From Agmasoma carcini (nom. nud.) (taxonomy: Eukaryota; Microsporidia; Thelohaniidae), in contig JAOXFI010000015.1 in NCBI GenBank assembly GCA_029232285.1, positions 30,683 through 94,682 on the forward strand: DNA of 64,000 nt, in the 5' to 3' direction. The translations under genes and the position numbers were made by a program. Within the stretch, counting starts at the first letter, position 1. Each line of letters starts with the position of its first letter. Below, piece after piece: positions 18,888-28,252 of the stretch. The notes under the pieces were generated by a model that saw only the letters and a list, made by a program, of their open reading frames with translations, did no database searches and was not told the origin of the DNA.

Positions 18888-21491
18888 TTAATGATAAGAA
18901 TGAATGATATAAGGCTTGATATCAAACAATTCATGCGCAAGTAGTTCATCTTTGGTCACTTTTTTAACTTCTTCAATCATCTTTTGGTTATAATCTAAAT
19001 CAATAGCACAATTATTGAAGTATTGAGATTCAACAAAGCTAAAATACTCACCAATATTGAAGAAATCTTCACTATAATTATTAATCAAGCTATTTCTGTT
19101 AGTCTCAAACTCTTCTACTGTCATTCCAACCAATTCTTCTTTAAATTCACTTACAAATCTTAAAATTCTATTTTTTAAAAAATCAAAACTTTTTTCACTT
19201 TGAATATTAAACATGAAAAAGACATGACCAGAAACAATAATTTCACTAGTGAAAACCGCATATCCCAACTCTTCTTTAGTTCTTAAAGCATCAAAAAATT
19301 TCTCCTTTGTTAACTGATTAAAGAAATTACAAAGGGCTAATGACTTAGTCGATAGATCACCACTATTAAACTTATAGAACAATGAGGTAAAGGTGTTAAG
19401 CTTATCAGCACTCTTAAATGTAAAGTTTTCAGAACTAGGCTTTATCTCTAAAGGTTCAACTTCCATCGCTACATCACATGAAACACTCTTAAACAATTCA
19501 AACACCTTTTCATACTCAAGATTACCCACAACAATCAATTCTGTATAAAAATTTTCAGGTGCCTTAAGTTCAGATTCTTTAATATTTTTTACAACTTTTA
19601 AGGACTCTTCCGAAGTCATAAAATCTTTTATCATACTCGATTTAAGCATATTCCTAGCCCTTCTAAAAGGTGTAGTATTGCAATCAGAAACATACGAATC
19701 AACAATACCACTTTTGCATAGATCAAATTTATCATAATCTGGATCTTTGAATTCTTTCATAAATATTTTAGCCATTTCAACAATATTTGCATTCAATCCA
19801 TTAATTTTAATTTGAAGACCAAATTCCTTAAAAATAAAATCAACCTCAACATGTGAATTTATAAGCTCACGATAATATTTTTGTTCAAAGTGCTCAAGAA
19901 CACACTTCGTATGTAAAATTAGATGTTCAGAGCTCTTTAAATAATCTTTACACTTTATATTGATACAAATCTCAGCCTCAGGTATGTTAAATCGCTTTTC
20001 AAAAGCAAATACTATTTTACCATTATCAAATTCATCAACCCTCAATCTATCACCAGATTCAATAAGATTTACATCATCATCACTCAGGATCTTCTCTTCA
20101 GCCTTATAACTCTCAAATTCATACTCATCACCTACTTTATACTCAATATCGTAATATTTTTCTTTCTTTTCAAACTCTCCATCCTGAGAATAAAGCAAAA
20201 TCAACCACTCATCATAATTTGACATTTGAGAGATCAAAATACTTAAAAGCTCATCATCATATTCTTCAAAGAGATATTCATAATTGTTTATGTTCTCTAT
20301 AGGTATATATTGCATAATCTCACAATTTCTTACACATATATCAATTGGTTCTTCATTTTGTAAATATTTGTACTCAACTGACTTGATTTTTCTTAATCTC
20401 TCATATTCCATTTTTGAAGGCTTGAGGGCCCTTAAGTAGGCTACAAACATATCTAAGACTCGTTTGTGATTCTTATAGCCATCATCTGTTAGATCAAAGG
20501 TTACATCAAGGCTTAAATAGTCTTTATACTCCTCAACATCAAATGTAGCATCATGAATGTAATCGTTATCCTTCATATTAGAAATCAAAGAACCTTCCTC
20601 CTCAGATTCAAGTATGAACATCAAATATTCATATGGATTTTTTTTGAATAGTCTAAGACATGATGGAAGTATCATATGAATATTTAAGCTATAATTATTT
20701 TCTAAAGGCTTAACATGGATGATTCTTGAAGTATAATCATTAAGATAAAGCTTATGATGATTTATGTCCAATTTAGAAACATCACAAATATTCAAATCCT
20801 TAAGATTGTGAGTGATTGAATTATTATTACAAATTTCGCCAAAAAAGGTTTTAGCCATTTCTAATAATTCCTCTTTCGATTCTTTACCATAAAGACACAC
20901 ACACATTTTATCACTGGAGTATTTCTCAGTCCAAAACTTACGTAAGGCGGTGTAAATACCATCTTTGTTGAGGGTTTCATTGTTACCGATTCTAAATTCA
21001 TTTTCAACGATACCTTTCTTCATAAATTCAGTTCTTACTGCTTCAATTCTGAAATATTTATTGACTAGTGAATTTTTATATTCAGAATCAACAGCATTTA
21101 CTTCTCTGTTGACGCTGTTTTCCTTAAGAAGTGGACATAGGAAAAAGCCTGATAATATGTCCAAGGATTCTCTTAGATCGTCTGGATTAACATCATGGTA
21201 GTAAACAGTGGTTAAAGGCTTTGTGAAAGCGTTAGTCCTACCGTTATGAGATGAAATAAAGTTCATATATTTATTCTCTGATTGATGCTTATCTGAACCC
21301 ATAAAAAGCATGTGCTCAAGGAAATGTGCTAAACCTGGGAACCCTTCAGGTTCATCAAAACTTCCAACTTGAACCGATAGAGCAACAGATGACTTCTTAG
21401 TCTTAGGATCACTCATTACTAAAACCTTTAGACCATTTGAAAGAACAATATAACCATAATCTGCATTGTCACAGTTACTTTTGTTTATCAT
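18888..21491 (-). CDS. Insulysin-type M16A metalloprotease (Ste23/IDE family)
   Basis: 867 residues. The inverted zinc motif H-x-x-E-H is at H56-E59-H60 in GLAHFLEHMLFMGS, and the third zinc ligand is E137 in NREVNAVDSEYKN. The spacing of 77 residues from H60 equals that of human insulin-degrading enzyme. Four homologous domains are expected, with the C-terminal half carrying LRTKEELGYAV near 720-730, the family's substrate-binding block. This size fits a monomeric M16A peptidase and not the mitochondrial M16B heterodimer. In yeast, Ste23 and Axl1 are the relatives. Microsporidian copies are often duplicated and some are secreted. This one has no signal peptide. The ATG follows AAAATTTTAGCC. 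Confidence 0.93.
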   Translation of the reverse strand: MINKSNCDNADYGYIVLSNGLKVLVMSDPKTKKSSVALSVQVGSFDEPEGFPGLAHFLEHMLFMGSDKHQSENKYMNFISSHNGRTNAFTKPLTTVYYHDVNPDDLRESLDILSGFFLCPLLKENSVNREVNAVDSEYKNSLVNKYFRIEAVRTEFMKKGIVENEFRIGNNETLNKDGIYTALRKFWTEKYSSDKMCVCLYGKESKEELLEMAKTFFGEICNNNSITHNLKDLNICDVSKLDINHHKLYLNDYTSRIIHVKPLENNYSLNIHMILPSCLRLFKKNPYEYLMFILESEEEGSLISNMKDNDYIHDATFDVEEYKDYLSLDVTFDLTDDGYKNHKRVLDMFVAYLRALKPSKMEYERLRKIKSVEYKYLQNEEPIDICVRNCEIMQYIPIENINNYEYLFEEYDDELLSILISQMSNYDEWLILLYSQDGEFEKKEKYYDIEYKVGDEYEFESYKAEEKILSDDDVNLIESGDRLRVDEFDNGKIVFAFEKRFNIPEAEICINIKCKDYLKSSEHLILHTKCVLEHFEQKYYRELINSHVEVDFIFKEFGLQIKINGLNANIVEMAKIFMKEFKDPDYDKFDLCKSGIVDSYVSDCNTTPFRRARNMLKSSMIKDFMTSEESLKVVKNIKESELKAPENFYTELIVVGNLEYEKVFELFKSVSCDVAMEVEPLEIKPSSENFTFKSADKLNTFTSLFYKFNSGDLSTKSLALCNFFNQLTKEKFFDALRTKEELGYAVFTSEIIVSGHVFFMFNIQSEKSFDFLKNRILRFVSEFKEELVGMTVEEFETNRNSLINNYSEDFFNIGEYFSFVESQYFNNCAIDLDYNQKMIEEVKKVTKDELLAHELFDIKPYIIHSYH

Positions 21492-21997
21492 GGCTAAAAT
21501 TTTTATTGAATGTTTATATAAAATAAAATGTATTATTGTTAATCTAAAATAATTATAAATGTGATATATACTTCCTTTTAATTAAATATCATAATTTTAG
21601 ATTATAGTTTATATAATATAGCATAGTTTATCAATTAGTTGTCAATTAATTAGTCAGTCATAGCCAGGTCATATCATATCGGTCAGTCATGGTTGGTCGT
21701 GGTCAGTCATGGTCAATCGTGGTCAATCGTGGTCAGTCATGGTCAGTTAGTTAAGTCAGGTCAGGTCAATCATAATTATCAACGCAACTATCCTTAATAT
21801 TCATTAACTTACACCTTAAGAATAACTTATAGAGTTAATAAATGAATTGTGATTATATTTTGATTTACTGAACAATGGACTATCCCAAATTATTTTTGAT
21901 GGTCTATATTTAATTTTATAAAATTCAAAACATTTAACAATGATATGTAAATTTAATATTTTAAAAAAATAAATACCATAAAACATATAAATTTTAT
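21492..21997. other. Spacer between M16 protease and RPB6 with a GGTCAGTCAT array
   Basis: 506 bp. About 21640-21775 is a degenerate array of GGTCAGTCAT and GGTCAATCGT words (for example two consecutive GGTCAATCGT). It then passes into AT-rich sequence. It must contain the upstream region of the protease gene, which is transcribed leftwards from 21491. Confidence 0.7.
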
Positions 21998-22297
21998 TTA
22001 AAAATCAACTCCTTGAATTTTCAACTCGTCTAAGCTCCAATCTTCGTATGTACCATCAGGGAAGTACCTCCTTATTATATATGGCAATGCCCTACTGACT
22101 AATTCTATATTTGCTATTTTGATTGGGTCAGTTTCATTGCCAATATCAATCATTGGTCTAGCCCCATGGCTTATTTGAGTTGCACGAGTCCCAATTATCT
22201 TAGCATATTCATATTTAGATATTTTATCATCTGTTTCTCTGTTTTCATTATCAATTCGTAGATTCTTTATCGTTCTTGTATCAATTACATCTGACAT
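21998..22297 (-). CDS. RPB6: RNA polymerase I/II/III shared subunit Rpb6
   Basis: 99 residues. The core KYEYAKIIGTRATQISHGA, then LVSRALPYIIRRYFPDG and YEDWSLDEL, are the diagnostic blocks of eukaryotic Rpb6 and archaeal RpoK. The subunit stabilises the clamp and assembly of all three nuclear polymerases. The acidic N-terminal tail typical of fungi and animals (about 50 residues) is largely absent, leaving the folded domain. The ATG follows AAAATTTTCC. An RPB8-like gene is at 62117. Confidence 0.95.
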   Translation of the reverse strand: MSDVIDTRTIKNLRIDNENRETDDKISKYEYAKIIGTRATQISHGARPMIDIGNETDPIKIANIELVSRALPYIIRRYFPDGTYEDWSLDELKIQGVDF

Positions 22298-22680
22298 GGA
22301 AAATTTTGCTACATTTTATTTTATTATTGGTAAGAAAAATTGTTAAAGAATTGGTAAAAATTAAACATTATTGGTGGGAAGGTTTATACTATGAGAATAT
22401 CAGTAGAGGTGTTGATGAATAGCTAAAATATTGATATATATATATTTACAGTAATATCAATAATCTAACTTACAATAATAAATATATTTTAAATTTTATA
22501 GTTTTTATCATTATTTTTTATCTATTGATAACCTTTGATACGTTATTACCATCCTAATATTTATTTATACAATGCCTATCCATCCTTAACATGTTTCTAA
22601 ACGTATATAATTCTAAAATAATATTTTTATATTCAATGCCTTTGCTTATTTGTTAAAGTTTTTTTGTTAATTTTTTCCCA
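22298..22680. other. Divergent intergenic region RPB6 / delta-COP
   Basis: 383 bp. AT-rich, with a short TATATATATA run near 22440. No RNA gene or repeat beyond this. Confidence 0.5.
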
Positions 22681-23862
22681 ATGATTTTAGGGTCACTCGC
22701 AATCAATGAAATAACAGAAGAACAAGCTTTTAGATCTACAAACCCTTTGACTTTGTCCAAAATCAATTACTTTCTAACTGAATTCATCAATGAGTCAAAA
22801 AACGAAGAAGGTATAGTTGAAAAAGACACTTATTACTACATTTACAAAACTTTTAATTCTTTTAAAGTGGCTTTGTTAACAACTAAGGACTTTCTTATAC
22901 ACGAAGGAAGAGAAATGCTAAATTTCACTGAAAAATATCAAATCAAAGACATATATGACATCCTTTTCATAGTAGATGAACTTATAAACGAATCAGGTCC
23001 TATTTTATTCGATATTGATCAAGTTTTAAGCTTAGAGAGCCAAGAAGAAAAAATATATGAAATGATGCTCAAAAACAAGGCAGTTGAACAAAAACTAAGA
23101 GAAAAGGAACAAAAGCTACAACTATTAAATATACAGAACAACATTTCTATCCCTAAGCCTGTAGTAAAAAAAACACTTAAAAAATCAGATAAACCAATTT
23201 TGATTTTGATAAGTGAAAAATTAAGTCTAAAAATAAACAAAGAAAACGAAATCTTAGAAAGAAGCTTAGATGGGAATGTATCAATGGTAATATATGAACA
23301 AGAATATAAAGATGTTGTTCTTGAAATGTCATATGAGAAGGGCAAGAATTGTAAAGCTAATCCTAACCTTGATGTTGAATATTTAAGACAAAACAAGTTC
23401 AAATCTACAAAAGAGAGAAGCATAGGCAAGATCATACCATTGCTTAGGTGGAAAGGAACAATAAAAACCTTACCAATTGAAATTGACTTCTGGGAAGATG
23501 AAGATGATGGTTGTTACGTAAATACACTTGAATTTGTAGCTAATAAGAATATTGAAAATACGAAGATTTTTTTTTATAAAGAGAATTTAGGAGACTATGA
23601 AGTTAGTGAAAATTTGATTGAAATGGGAAATACACTTTGTTGGAACATAGGCAATTTAGCTAAGGGGGATAAGAAGGTTTTAGACATTAAAGTAGTCTCT
23701 AATGAAGAGAATAATGTGTTTCCTATTGATCTTACCTATAAAAGTAGTGATTTATCTTCTAAAATTGCTATCAAGGGTGCTTATGTAAATGATGAGAGTA
23801 CAGATGACTATGAAGTGAGAAAAAGTGTTAATGTTGAATCTTTTAGGATTCTTAATGAATAA
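22681..23862 (+). CDS. RET2: Coatomer subunit delta (delta-COP)
   Basis: 393 residues. This COPI coat subunit acts in Golgi-to-ER retrieval. An N-terminal longin-like domain (about 1-115) includes YYIYKTFNSFKVALLTTKD, matching the delta-COP segment YVYQP...LLITTK. A coiled-coil linker follows (about 120-155). The mu-homology domain occupies the rest, with LLRWKGTIKTLPIEIDFW corresponding to the LLKW...L.I..W signature. Length is below yeast Ret2 (546), mainly in the linker. The ATG is preceded by AATTTTTTCCC. The next gene (uS19) follows 56 bp later on the same strand. Confidence 0.85.
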   Translation: MILGSLAINEITEEQAFRSTNPLTLSKINYFLTEFINESKNEEGIVEKDTYYYIYKTFNSFKVALLTTKDFLIHEGREMLNFTEKYQIKDIYDILFIVDELINESGPILFDIDQVLSLESQEEKIYEMMLKNKAVEQKLREKEQKLQLLNIQNNISIPKPVVKKTLKKSDKPILILISEKLSLKINKENEILERSLDGNVSMVIYEQEYKDVVLEMSYEKGKNCKANPNLDVEYLRQNKFKSTKERSIGKIIPLLRWKGTIKTLPIEIDFWEDEDDGCYVNTLEFVANKNIENTKIFFYKENLGDYEVSENLIEMGNTLCWNIGNLAKGDKKVLDIKVVSNEENNVFPIDLTYKSSDLSSKIAIKGAYVNDESTDDYEVRKSVNVESFRILNE

Positions 23863-23918
23863 ACTTTTGAATGAAAGTATTTTTATAAAATATAAAATTT
23901 TGTATAAAAATTTTTACC

Positions 23919-24356
23919 ATGGCAATTGCACAGCAAGATAAAAACAGAGCCTTTAGAACATTTAAATATCGAGGATTTGACTTAGAAGAGCTAAATAAGA
24001 TGTCATACTCTGAATTTTCCAAACTATGCAGGTCAAACGAGAGAAGACACTTACTTAGAGGTGTTACTACTTATGAGTTAGATTTCTATAAGAAGTGCCA
24101 AGAGTATATTAAAAAGAAGGCACCAGGAGTCAAGCAAGATCCTATTAAGACTAAGGAAGTGAATGTTGTTATTACGCCTGATATAATTGGAGCATGTGCT
24201 GCTGTTTATAATGGAAATAACTATATTTTGGTTGAGTTGAAGTTTGAAATGGTTGGCTTAAAATTGAAGGAGTTTATTTCATCAAAGTCTATTTGCAAGC
24301 ACGGTAAGGCTGGTTTCGCTGCTGCCAATGCATCTAATTACATTCCTCTTAAATAA
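23919..24356 (+). CDS. RPS15: Small-subunit ribosomal protein uS19 (RPS15)
   Basis: 145 residues, the normal length of eukaryotic RPS15. The N-terminal FRTFKYRGFDLEELNKM and the central SRVN-equivalent region are recognisable. The C-terminal half has VVITPDIIGACAAVYNG, LVELKFEMVGLKLKEF and KHGKAGFAAANASNYIPLK, which is the uS19 end. The protein sits in the head of the 40S subunit near the decoding site and its C-terminal tail reaches it. The start is unambiguous: the ATG follows AAAAATTTTTACC, the strongest form of the start signal in the window. Confidence 0.95.
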   Translation: MAIAQQDKNRAFRTFKYRGFDLEELNKMSYSEFSKLCRSNERRHLLRGVTTYELDFYKKCQEYIKKKAPGVKQDPIKTKEVNVVITPDIIGACAAVYNGNNYILVELKFEMVGLKLKEFISSKSICKHGKAGFAAANASNYIPLK

Positions 24357-24632
24357 AGATTTAATTTTTAGCAATTTTTATAACAATAAAGATTTTAGTA
24401 TAAAATTTTTGATAAATAAATATATAAAATTAAGATAATATTATAAAACAGTTACTATATATAGTTTTCTACACCATTTTTAAAACTTTTCACATCAACT
24501 TGTAAATATTATTTACTATTTATTTCCATAACAGTAAATAAAATTTTCATATTGATATAAAAACTTTGCAAATCGATATAAAAACGCTATATAAAATATT
24601 ATATCACCTATTAAAACAATACAAAAATTCTA

Positions 24633-25835
24633 TTAAATATTTTTAATATCTAAAGTTGAAACAAATCTACCAAACACTAGATACACAGTGTCTTTATTAA
24701 ATGTGAGGCTATCAATATTAGGCATTTTAATTTTCGAGTATGGAAATTTATCATAAGGTTTATAATTGCTTTTAATAATACGCAAGGAATTGTTACTAGA
24801 CGATCCGTGTACGATATAATCTTTATTATATGAAAAAGAACTAAGTTGTGATGGTATTTTTAAATTTGTATTGATGTCTTTGAATTCCTGATCAAGAACA
24901 AGAAGAGAATCCTCCATAGATATAAACAAAGACCTTGAATCAGTAAACAATCTCTTAAACTGGAATCTAAAATCAGAAGAATAGTTAGATATGAATGAAA
25001 GACAACTATCAAACTTATGCACCTCCCCATTAGGCGTAAGCGCAAATACAAAACCATTAAAAACCGTAAAATCTTTAAACTTTCCTTTAAAGTGACCAAT
25101 ATTTTTAAAATTCTTATCAAAACAAAACAAAGCATCACCCAAAACATACAAAAACTCATCAGTTGATTCCATCTTCTTAATACAACCAGTCCCTTTTTTA
25201 TAATCCAAACACGTCCCACCATCTTTCAATTCCTTAATATAAGCATTCGTATCACTACTAAACAAAAGATGTTCATTGAAATATACACAATCACTAACCC
25301 TAAAAAGTTCAATCCTAAATGTCTTAAATTTTTCAAATGTTTCAATAATATAAATCAAATTGAATGTATCAACAGCAATCGTGAAATCTTTAAATGTTTT
25401 TATGAATTTGATTCTACACTTAGCAGAAAAAACATTTTTAGTGTATTTAAAGCTGATTTTCTTTACTGTACGCTTCATTTTATTATCAGGAACAGTTTCT
25501 TCTAACCATTCAGCATCCACCTTTTCCATACTAGAATCTTCGGAATCAACCCAAGCCTCTTCTGAATTGGACTCAGATTCAACAGACTCACTAAAGTAAT
25601 CATTATCACCTTTACAGCTGCTTGATTCAGATGAAGACATACACAAGTCACCATGTTCAGAAAATAATCCACAACTATCATCCAATGAGATACATTCACA
25701 AGAACCCTCATCATCACTCCCTTCACCACTTGAACCATAATAATTTTCATCAATTACAACGAATTCATCTTCACTGTTGATAGATGCATCATCACATTCA
25801 GTTGATTCAATATTCTCGTCTTTCATTTTTTTCAT
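24633..25835 (-). CDS. Acidic-tailed WD40 protein, likely U3 snoRNP factor Utp18
   Basis: 400 residues. The N-terminal 110 residues are very acidic and serine-rich (for example SDDEGSCECIS), ending in EEAWVDSEDSS, reminiscent of the A-W-x-D-x-D-D motif before the Utp18 propeller. In yeast that region recruits the exosome-linked helicase Mtr4. The propeller then covers about 125-400. A C-terminal blade reads SSSNNSLRII, then KFPYSKIKMPNIDSLTFN, which fits the Utp18 end. Utp18 belongs to the UtpB module of the small-subunit processome. Sequence divergence is high, so another acidic WD40 protein remains possible. The ATG (MKKMKDEN) follows AAAAATTCCC. The acidic region also creates long overlapping shadow frames. 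Confidence 0.55.
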   Translation of the reverse strand: MKKMKDENIESTECDDASINSEDEFVVIDENYYGSSGEGSDDEGSCECISLDDSCGLFSEHGDLCMSSSESSSCKGDNDYFSESVESESNSEEAWVDSEDSSMEKVDAEWLEETVPDNKMKRTVKKISFKYTKNVFSAKCRIKFIKTFKDFTIAVDTFNLIYIIETFEKFKTFRIELFRVSDCVYFNEHLLFSSDTNAYIKELKDGGTCLDYKKGTGCIKKMESTDEFLYVLGDALFCFDKNFKNIGHFKGKFKDFTVFNGFVFALTPNGEVHKFDSCLSFISNYSSDFRFQFKRLFTDSRSLFISMEDSLLVLDQEFKDINTNLKIPSQLSSFSYNKDYIVHGSSSNNSLRIIKSNYKPYDKFPYSKIKMPNIDSLTFNKDTVYLVFGRFVSTLDIKNI

Positions 25836-25975
25836 GGGAATTTTTACTTTTCAAAATTTAAATAAATTTGAAACCAATAAAAGGAATATGGGAAAATAGA
25901 ATTAAAATAAAAAATTGTTAAATGTATTGAAAAAAACTATTTAATTTTTTTAAAAAATTAAGAAATAGAAAATTA

Positions 25976-26046
25976 GACCACGGTCGGAATCGAACCGACG
26001 ACCAACTGGACTGGAATCAGACGCGCTACCACTGTGCCACGTAGTC
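25976..26046 (-). tRNA. tRNA-Trp (anticodon CCA)
   Basis: 71 bp without CCA. On the minus strand the acceptor arm GACTACG pairs with CGTGGTC (one G-T). The D arm is GCAC-AGTGGTA-GCGC, and the T arm GTCGG-TTCGATT-CCGAC is perfect. The anticodon loop TTCCAGT gives CCA, and the T33 and G37 neighbours are normal. The anticodon stem TCTGA/CCAGT has only three good pairs, with a T-T mismatch at the top and an A-C next to the loop. The overall sequence resembles plant and fungal tRNA-Trp (GTGGCGCAATGGTAGCGC in Arabidopsis). No intron is seen. Confidence 0.75.
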
Positions 26047-26203
26047 TAAAAATAAAATATTACTAATTTATAACATAAAAACATAATTTATTTGTATAAA
26101 ATTATTTTATTTGTTCACAATTATATTAAATTTCAATTTGCTATATTCTCTAACTATGTTTGATAATCAATAATATAAATGTTTATTTTTTCAGTTTTAA
26201 ATT

Positions 26204-27019
26204 ATGGTAACTAAGAAATATAAGAATGTATATGCTAAATATTTAAAAATGATTCTTTCTAATATAAATGAGATCAACTCAAAGGAATATAGAATATTTT
26301 ATGAAAATTATAAATTCAACACTCAATTTATTTACCTTCCTTGCTTAGTTGAGAATCTTGAAAAAATTGTGTATTTCAGCCATGACTTCAAATATGCTAT
26401 AAAAGGAATCAAAAAGAGTGAATTTGATCATTGTAAAAATTTTATGAAATTATATGAGAAATACAAAATGGTCAATCCTGCAACGTTAATTCCTGCCCAT
26501 CATGGAGTGTATGAAATTTTATTGGACAATAAAACTTATTATTATTTGGTGATGGATAATGTTTTTAGACAATTTAATTCAACCATTTATGACTTTAAAG
26601 GTTTGAATGTCAACCGAAGGATGCTTAAGGTCAATGGGTTTGAAAATTGGAACGGTAGATTTATAATTGGTAAGAATCTTTTAAAGAAAATAGAAAAAGA
26701 TGTTGAATTTCTTAGATCACTAGATTGTATAGATTATTCTCTTTTGGTATCTGATTGTATATTTATGAAGAGACATAAGTATATAAGCTCTATGAATAGC
26801 TTCCCTAACTTGCCTAGTCATAATACTTGTATTGTTGGCGTTGTTGATGTTCTAACTGTCTATGATGTATCAAAGATGTGCGAGAAGTGCATGTGTTTCT
26901 GCTTAAGACCAAATTCTTCAACAGCGAGTGCAGAAACATACAAAAACAGGTTTTTAGAGATGTGTAATAAAATTATAAAGGAGGATGATGAGGTTAATAA
27001 TAATTACTTGCAAGAATAA
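26204..27019 (+). CDS. Phosphatidylinositol-4-phosphate 5-kinase, catalytic core
   Basis: 271 residues. Motifs in order: the ATP-binding lysine K67 in YAIKGI, the block YYYLVMDNVF (113-121 region), IYDFKG (128-133), a DYSLLV motif in DCIDYSLLV (174-182) corresponding to MDYSLLVG, and the metal-binding Asp D215 in VGVVDVLTVYD. This makes it a PIP kinase of the Mss4 type, producing PI(4,5)P2 at the plasma membrane. PIP5Ks are normally over 400 residues, and the activation-loop and specificity segment near the end is shortened (residues 221-245 are Cys-rich). Whether substrate preference is PI4P or PI5P cannot be read from sequence alone. uL24 follows after 32 bp. Confidence 0.85.
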   Translation: MVTKKYKNVYAKYLKMILSNINEINSKEYRIFYENYKFNTQFIYLPCLVENLEKIVYFSHDFKYAIKGIKKSEFDHCKNFMKLYEKYKMVNPATLIPAHHGVYEILLDNKTYYYLVMDNVFRQFNSTIYDFKGLNVNRRMLKVNGFENWNGRFIIGKNLLKKIEKDVEFLRSLDCIDYSLLVSDCIFMKRHKYISSMNSFPNLPSHNTCIVGVVDVLTVYDVSKMCEKCMCFCLRPNSSTASAETYKNRFLEMCNKIIKEDDEVNNNYLQE

Positions 27020-27051
27020 ATTTTTTAAAAAAATTTTAAAAATTTTGACCA

Positions 27052-27471
27052 ATGTATACTTCAAGAACTTCAAGAAAGACTTCGACCAAAAGAAGTAAGC
27101 AAAGAAAGAGAAGATTCAATGCTACTCAACAAGAGAGAAGACAAATGATGTCATCTAGACTATCTAATGATCTCAGAAAGGAGTACAACGTAAAGACATT
27201 CCCTATAGTGTGTGGTGATGAAGTTAAGATTGTGGCTGGAGCACATTCCGGTAAGACATCAGTGATCGAAGGTGTCATTAGAGATAGATATCTTGTTTCT
27301 CTTAAGGATGTGACCTATGCTAAGGGTAATGGTTCTATTGTTCCAGTAAAGATTGATCCTTCTAATTTAATGGTTACAAAGTTGAATATGACTAATGATG
27401 ACAGAGTTAAGGCTATGACCAAGAGACAAGAGACCTATAAAAAGTCTGCCATGAGATTTGCAGCCAATTAA
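27052..27471 (+). CDS. RPL26: Large-subunit ribosomal protein uL24 (RPL26)
   Basis: 139 residues, normal size for RPL26. The N-terminus TKRSKQRKRRFNATQQERR matches the RPL26 basic lead. The KOW motif is in VVCGDEVKIVAGAHSGKTS (with I in place of one V), followed by the RPL26 segment VPVKIDPSNLMVTKL. uL24 lies at the polypeptide exit tunnel and is an early assembly protein. The ATG follows AAAAATTTTGACCA. The spacing to the upstream PIP-kinase gene is too small for a separate large promoter, but transcripts in microsporidia often overlap neighbouring genes. Confidence 0.95.
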   Translation: MYTSRTSRKTSTKRSKQRKRRFNATQQERRQMMSSRLSNDLRKEYNVKTFPIVCGDEVKIVAGAHSGKTSVIEGVIRDRYLVSLKDVTYAKGNGSIVPVKIDPSNLMVTKLNMTNDDRVKAMTKRQETYKKSAMRFAAN

Positions 27472-28252
27472 AAAATTTACTTAATTTTTAAAATTTTCGT
27501 ATTTTTTCGTTAAAAAATGAATTTATAGATAATATCTATAAATGTAATAGAGTATGATTTATTGATTTGATATTAACTTAATAGTTATTTTCAAAAAAAT
27601 ATAATCCTTTTATTGATGCAGAATGGAATATTTTTATTTATGAAAAATTGAATTATAGCAGGCACTGAACTGTTATACTTTAATTTAAGTTATAATAACA
27701 AGTTTTTTATCTAATATTCTTGTTTAGACAAAAAAACAATATCAATTGAAAACAACTACTGTAATTTTCAACAATTAGTCTTTAATATCAGTCAACCTAG
27801 AAAAACCGAACTACTCCAAGTAAAATCAAGTAATAATAATCAATATGGAATGTAAAAGGGAAGGATAATGCCCGTACAATTAATCGTGCTTTGGCAGTAA
27901 ATAAAAATTTTTTGATTGCCATGGTAACAATAAGACATCATACTATCTTGTAGCTGGGCTTAATTCTATAAGCAACCTAACCCGCTTATATCTTTATGAG
28001 GTGGCCCTTCCCTGCCAATATAAAGAAGAGATGCCTGTCTATCTTTAGCTAGTTAGAATGAACAAGGTTATCTGTAACCGCCACGCCACTGCTTTAGCCC
28101 AATTAGCCATTGCTTCCAACCCTACCACGGGGGTGTATGGACTCTTACAGGGCTTTGATAATTGTAATCACGTCTAGTAATTCATTTTCTTTCCTCTACT
28201 ACGTACAAATACCTATATATTTATCATCTCAAAATCATTAATTTCAATATAT
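27472..28252. other. Gene-free spacer containing dispersed-repeat copy 1
   Basis: 781 bp. 27472-27855 is AT-rich without features. 27860-28160 is a copy of the window's dispersed ~300-bp repeat, described separately. 28165-28252 leads to the Rna15 stop. Confidence 0.6.
27860..28160 (+). repeat. Dispersed ~300-bp repeat, copy 1
   Basis: Contains the words that mark the family: AATCGTGCTTTGGCAG near the left end, TTGTAGCTGGGCTTAATTCT, CCGCTTATATCTTTATGAGG, CCCTGCCAATATAAAGAAG, TGCCTGTCTATCT, GAACAAGGTTATC, CTTTAGCCCAATTAGCC and GGACTCTTACAGGGC at the right end. Its local GC content is higher than that of the surrounding DNA. No coding frame is shared with other copies, so the conservation is at DNA level. 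Confidence 0.75.

Noticed and set aside
24860..25753. Overlapping frames on both strands across the Utp18-like gene
   Set aside because: They are shadows of the acidic, serine-rich coding sequence; codon use and motifs support only the 24633-25835 minus frame.
26181..26204. Possible intron end (TTTATTTTTTCAG) before the PIP kinase start
   Set aside because: The frame starts cleanly with ATG 9 bp later, and I found no matching donor with an upstream exon, so the tract is probably just AT-rich DNA.
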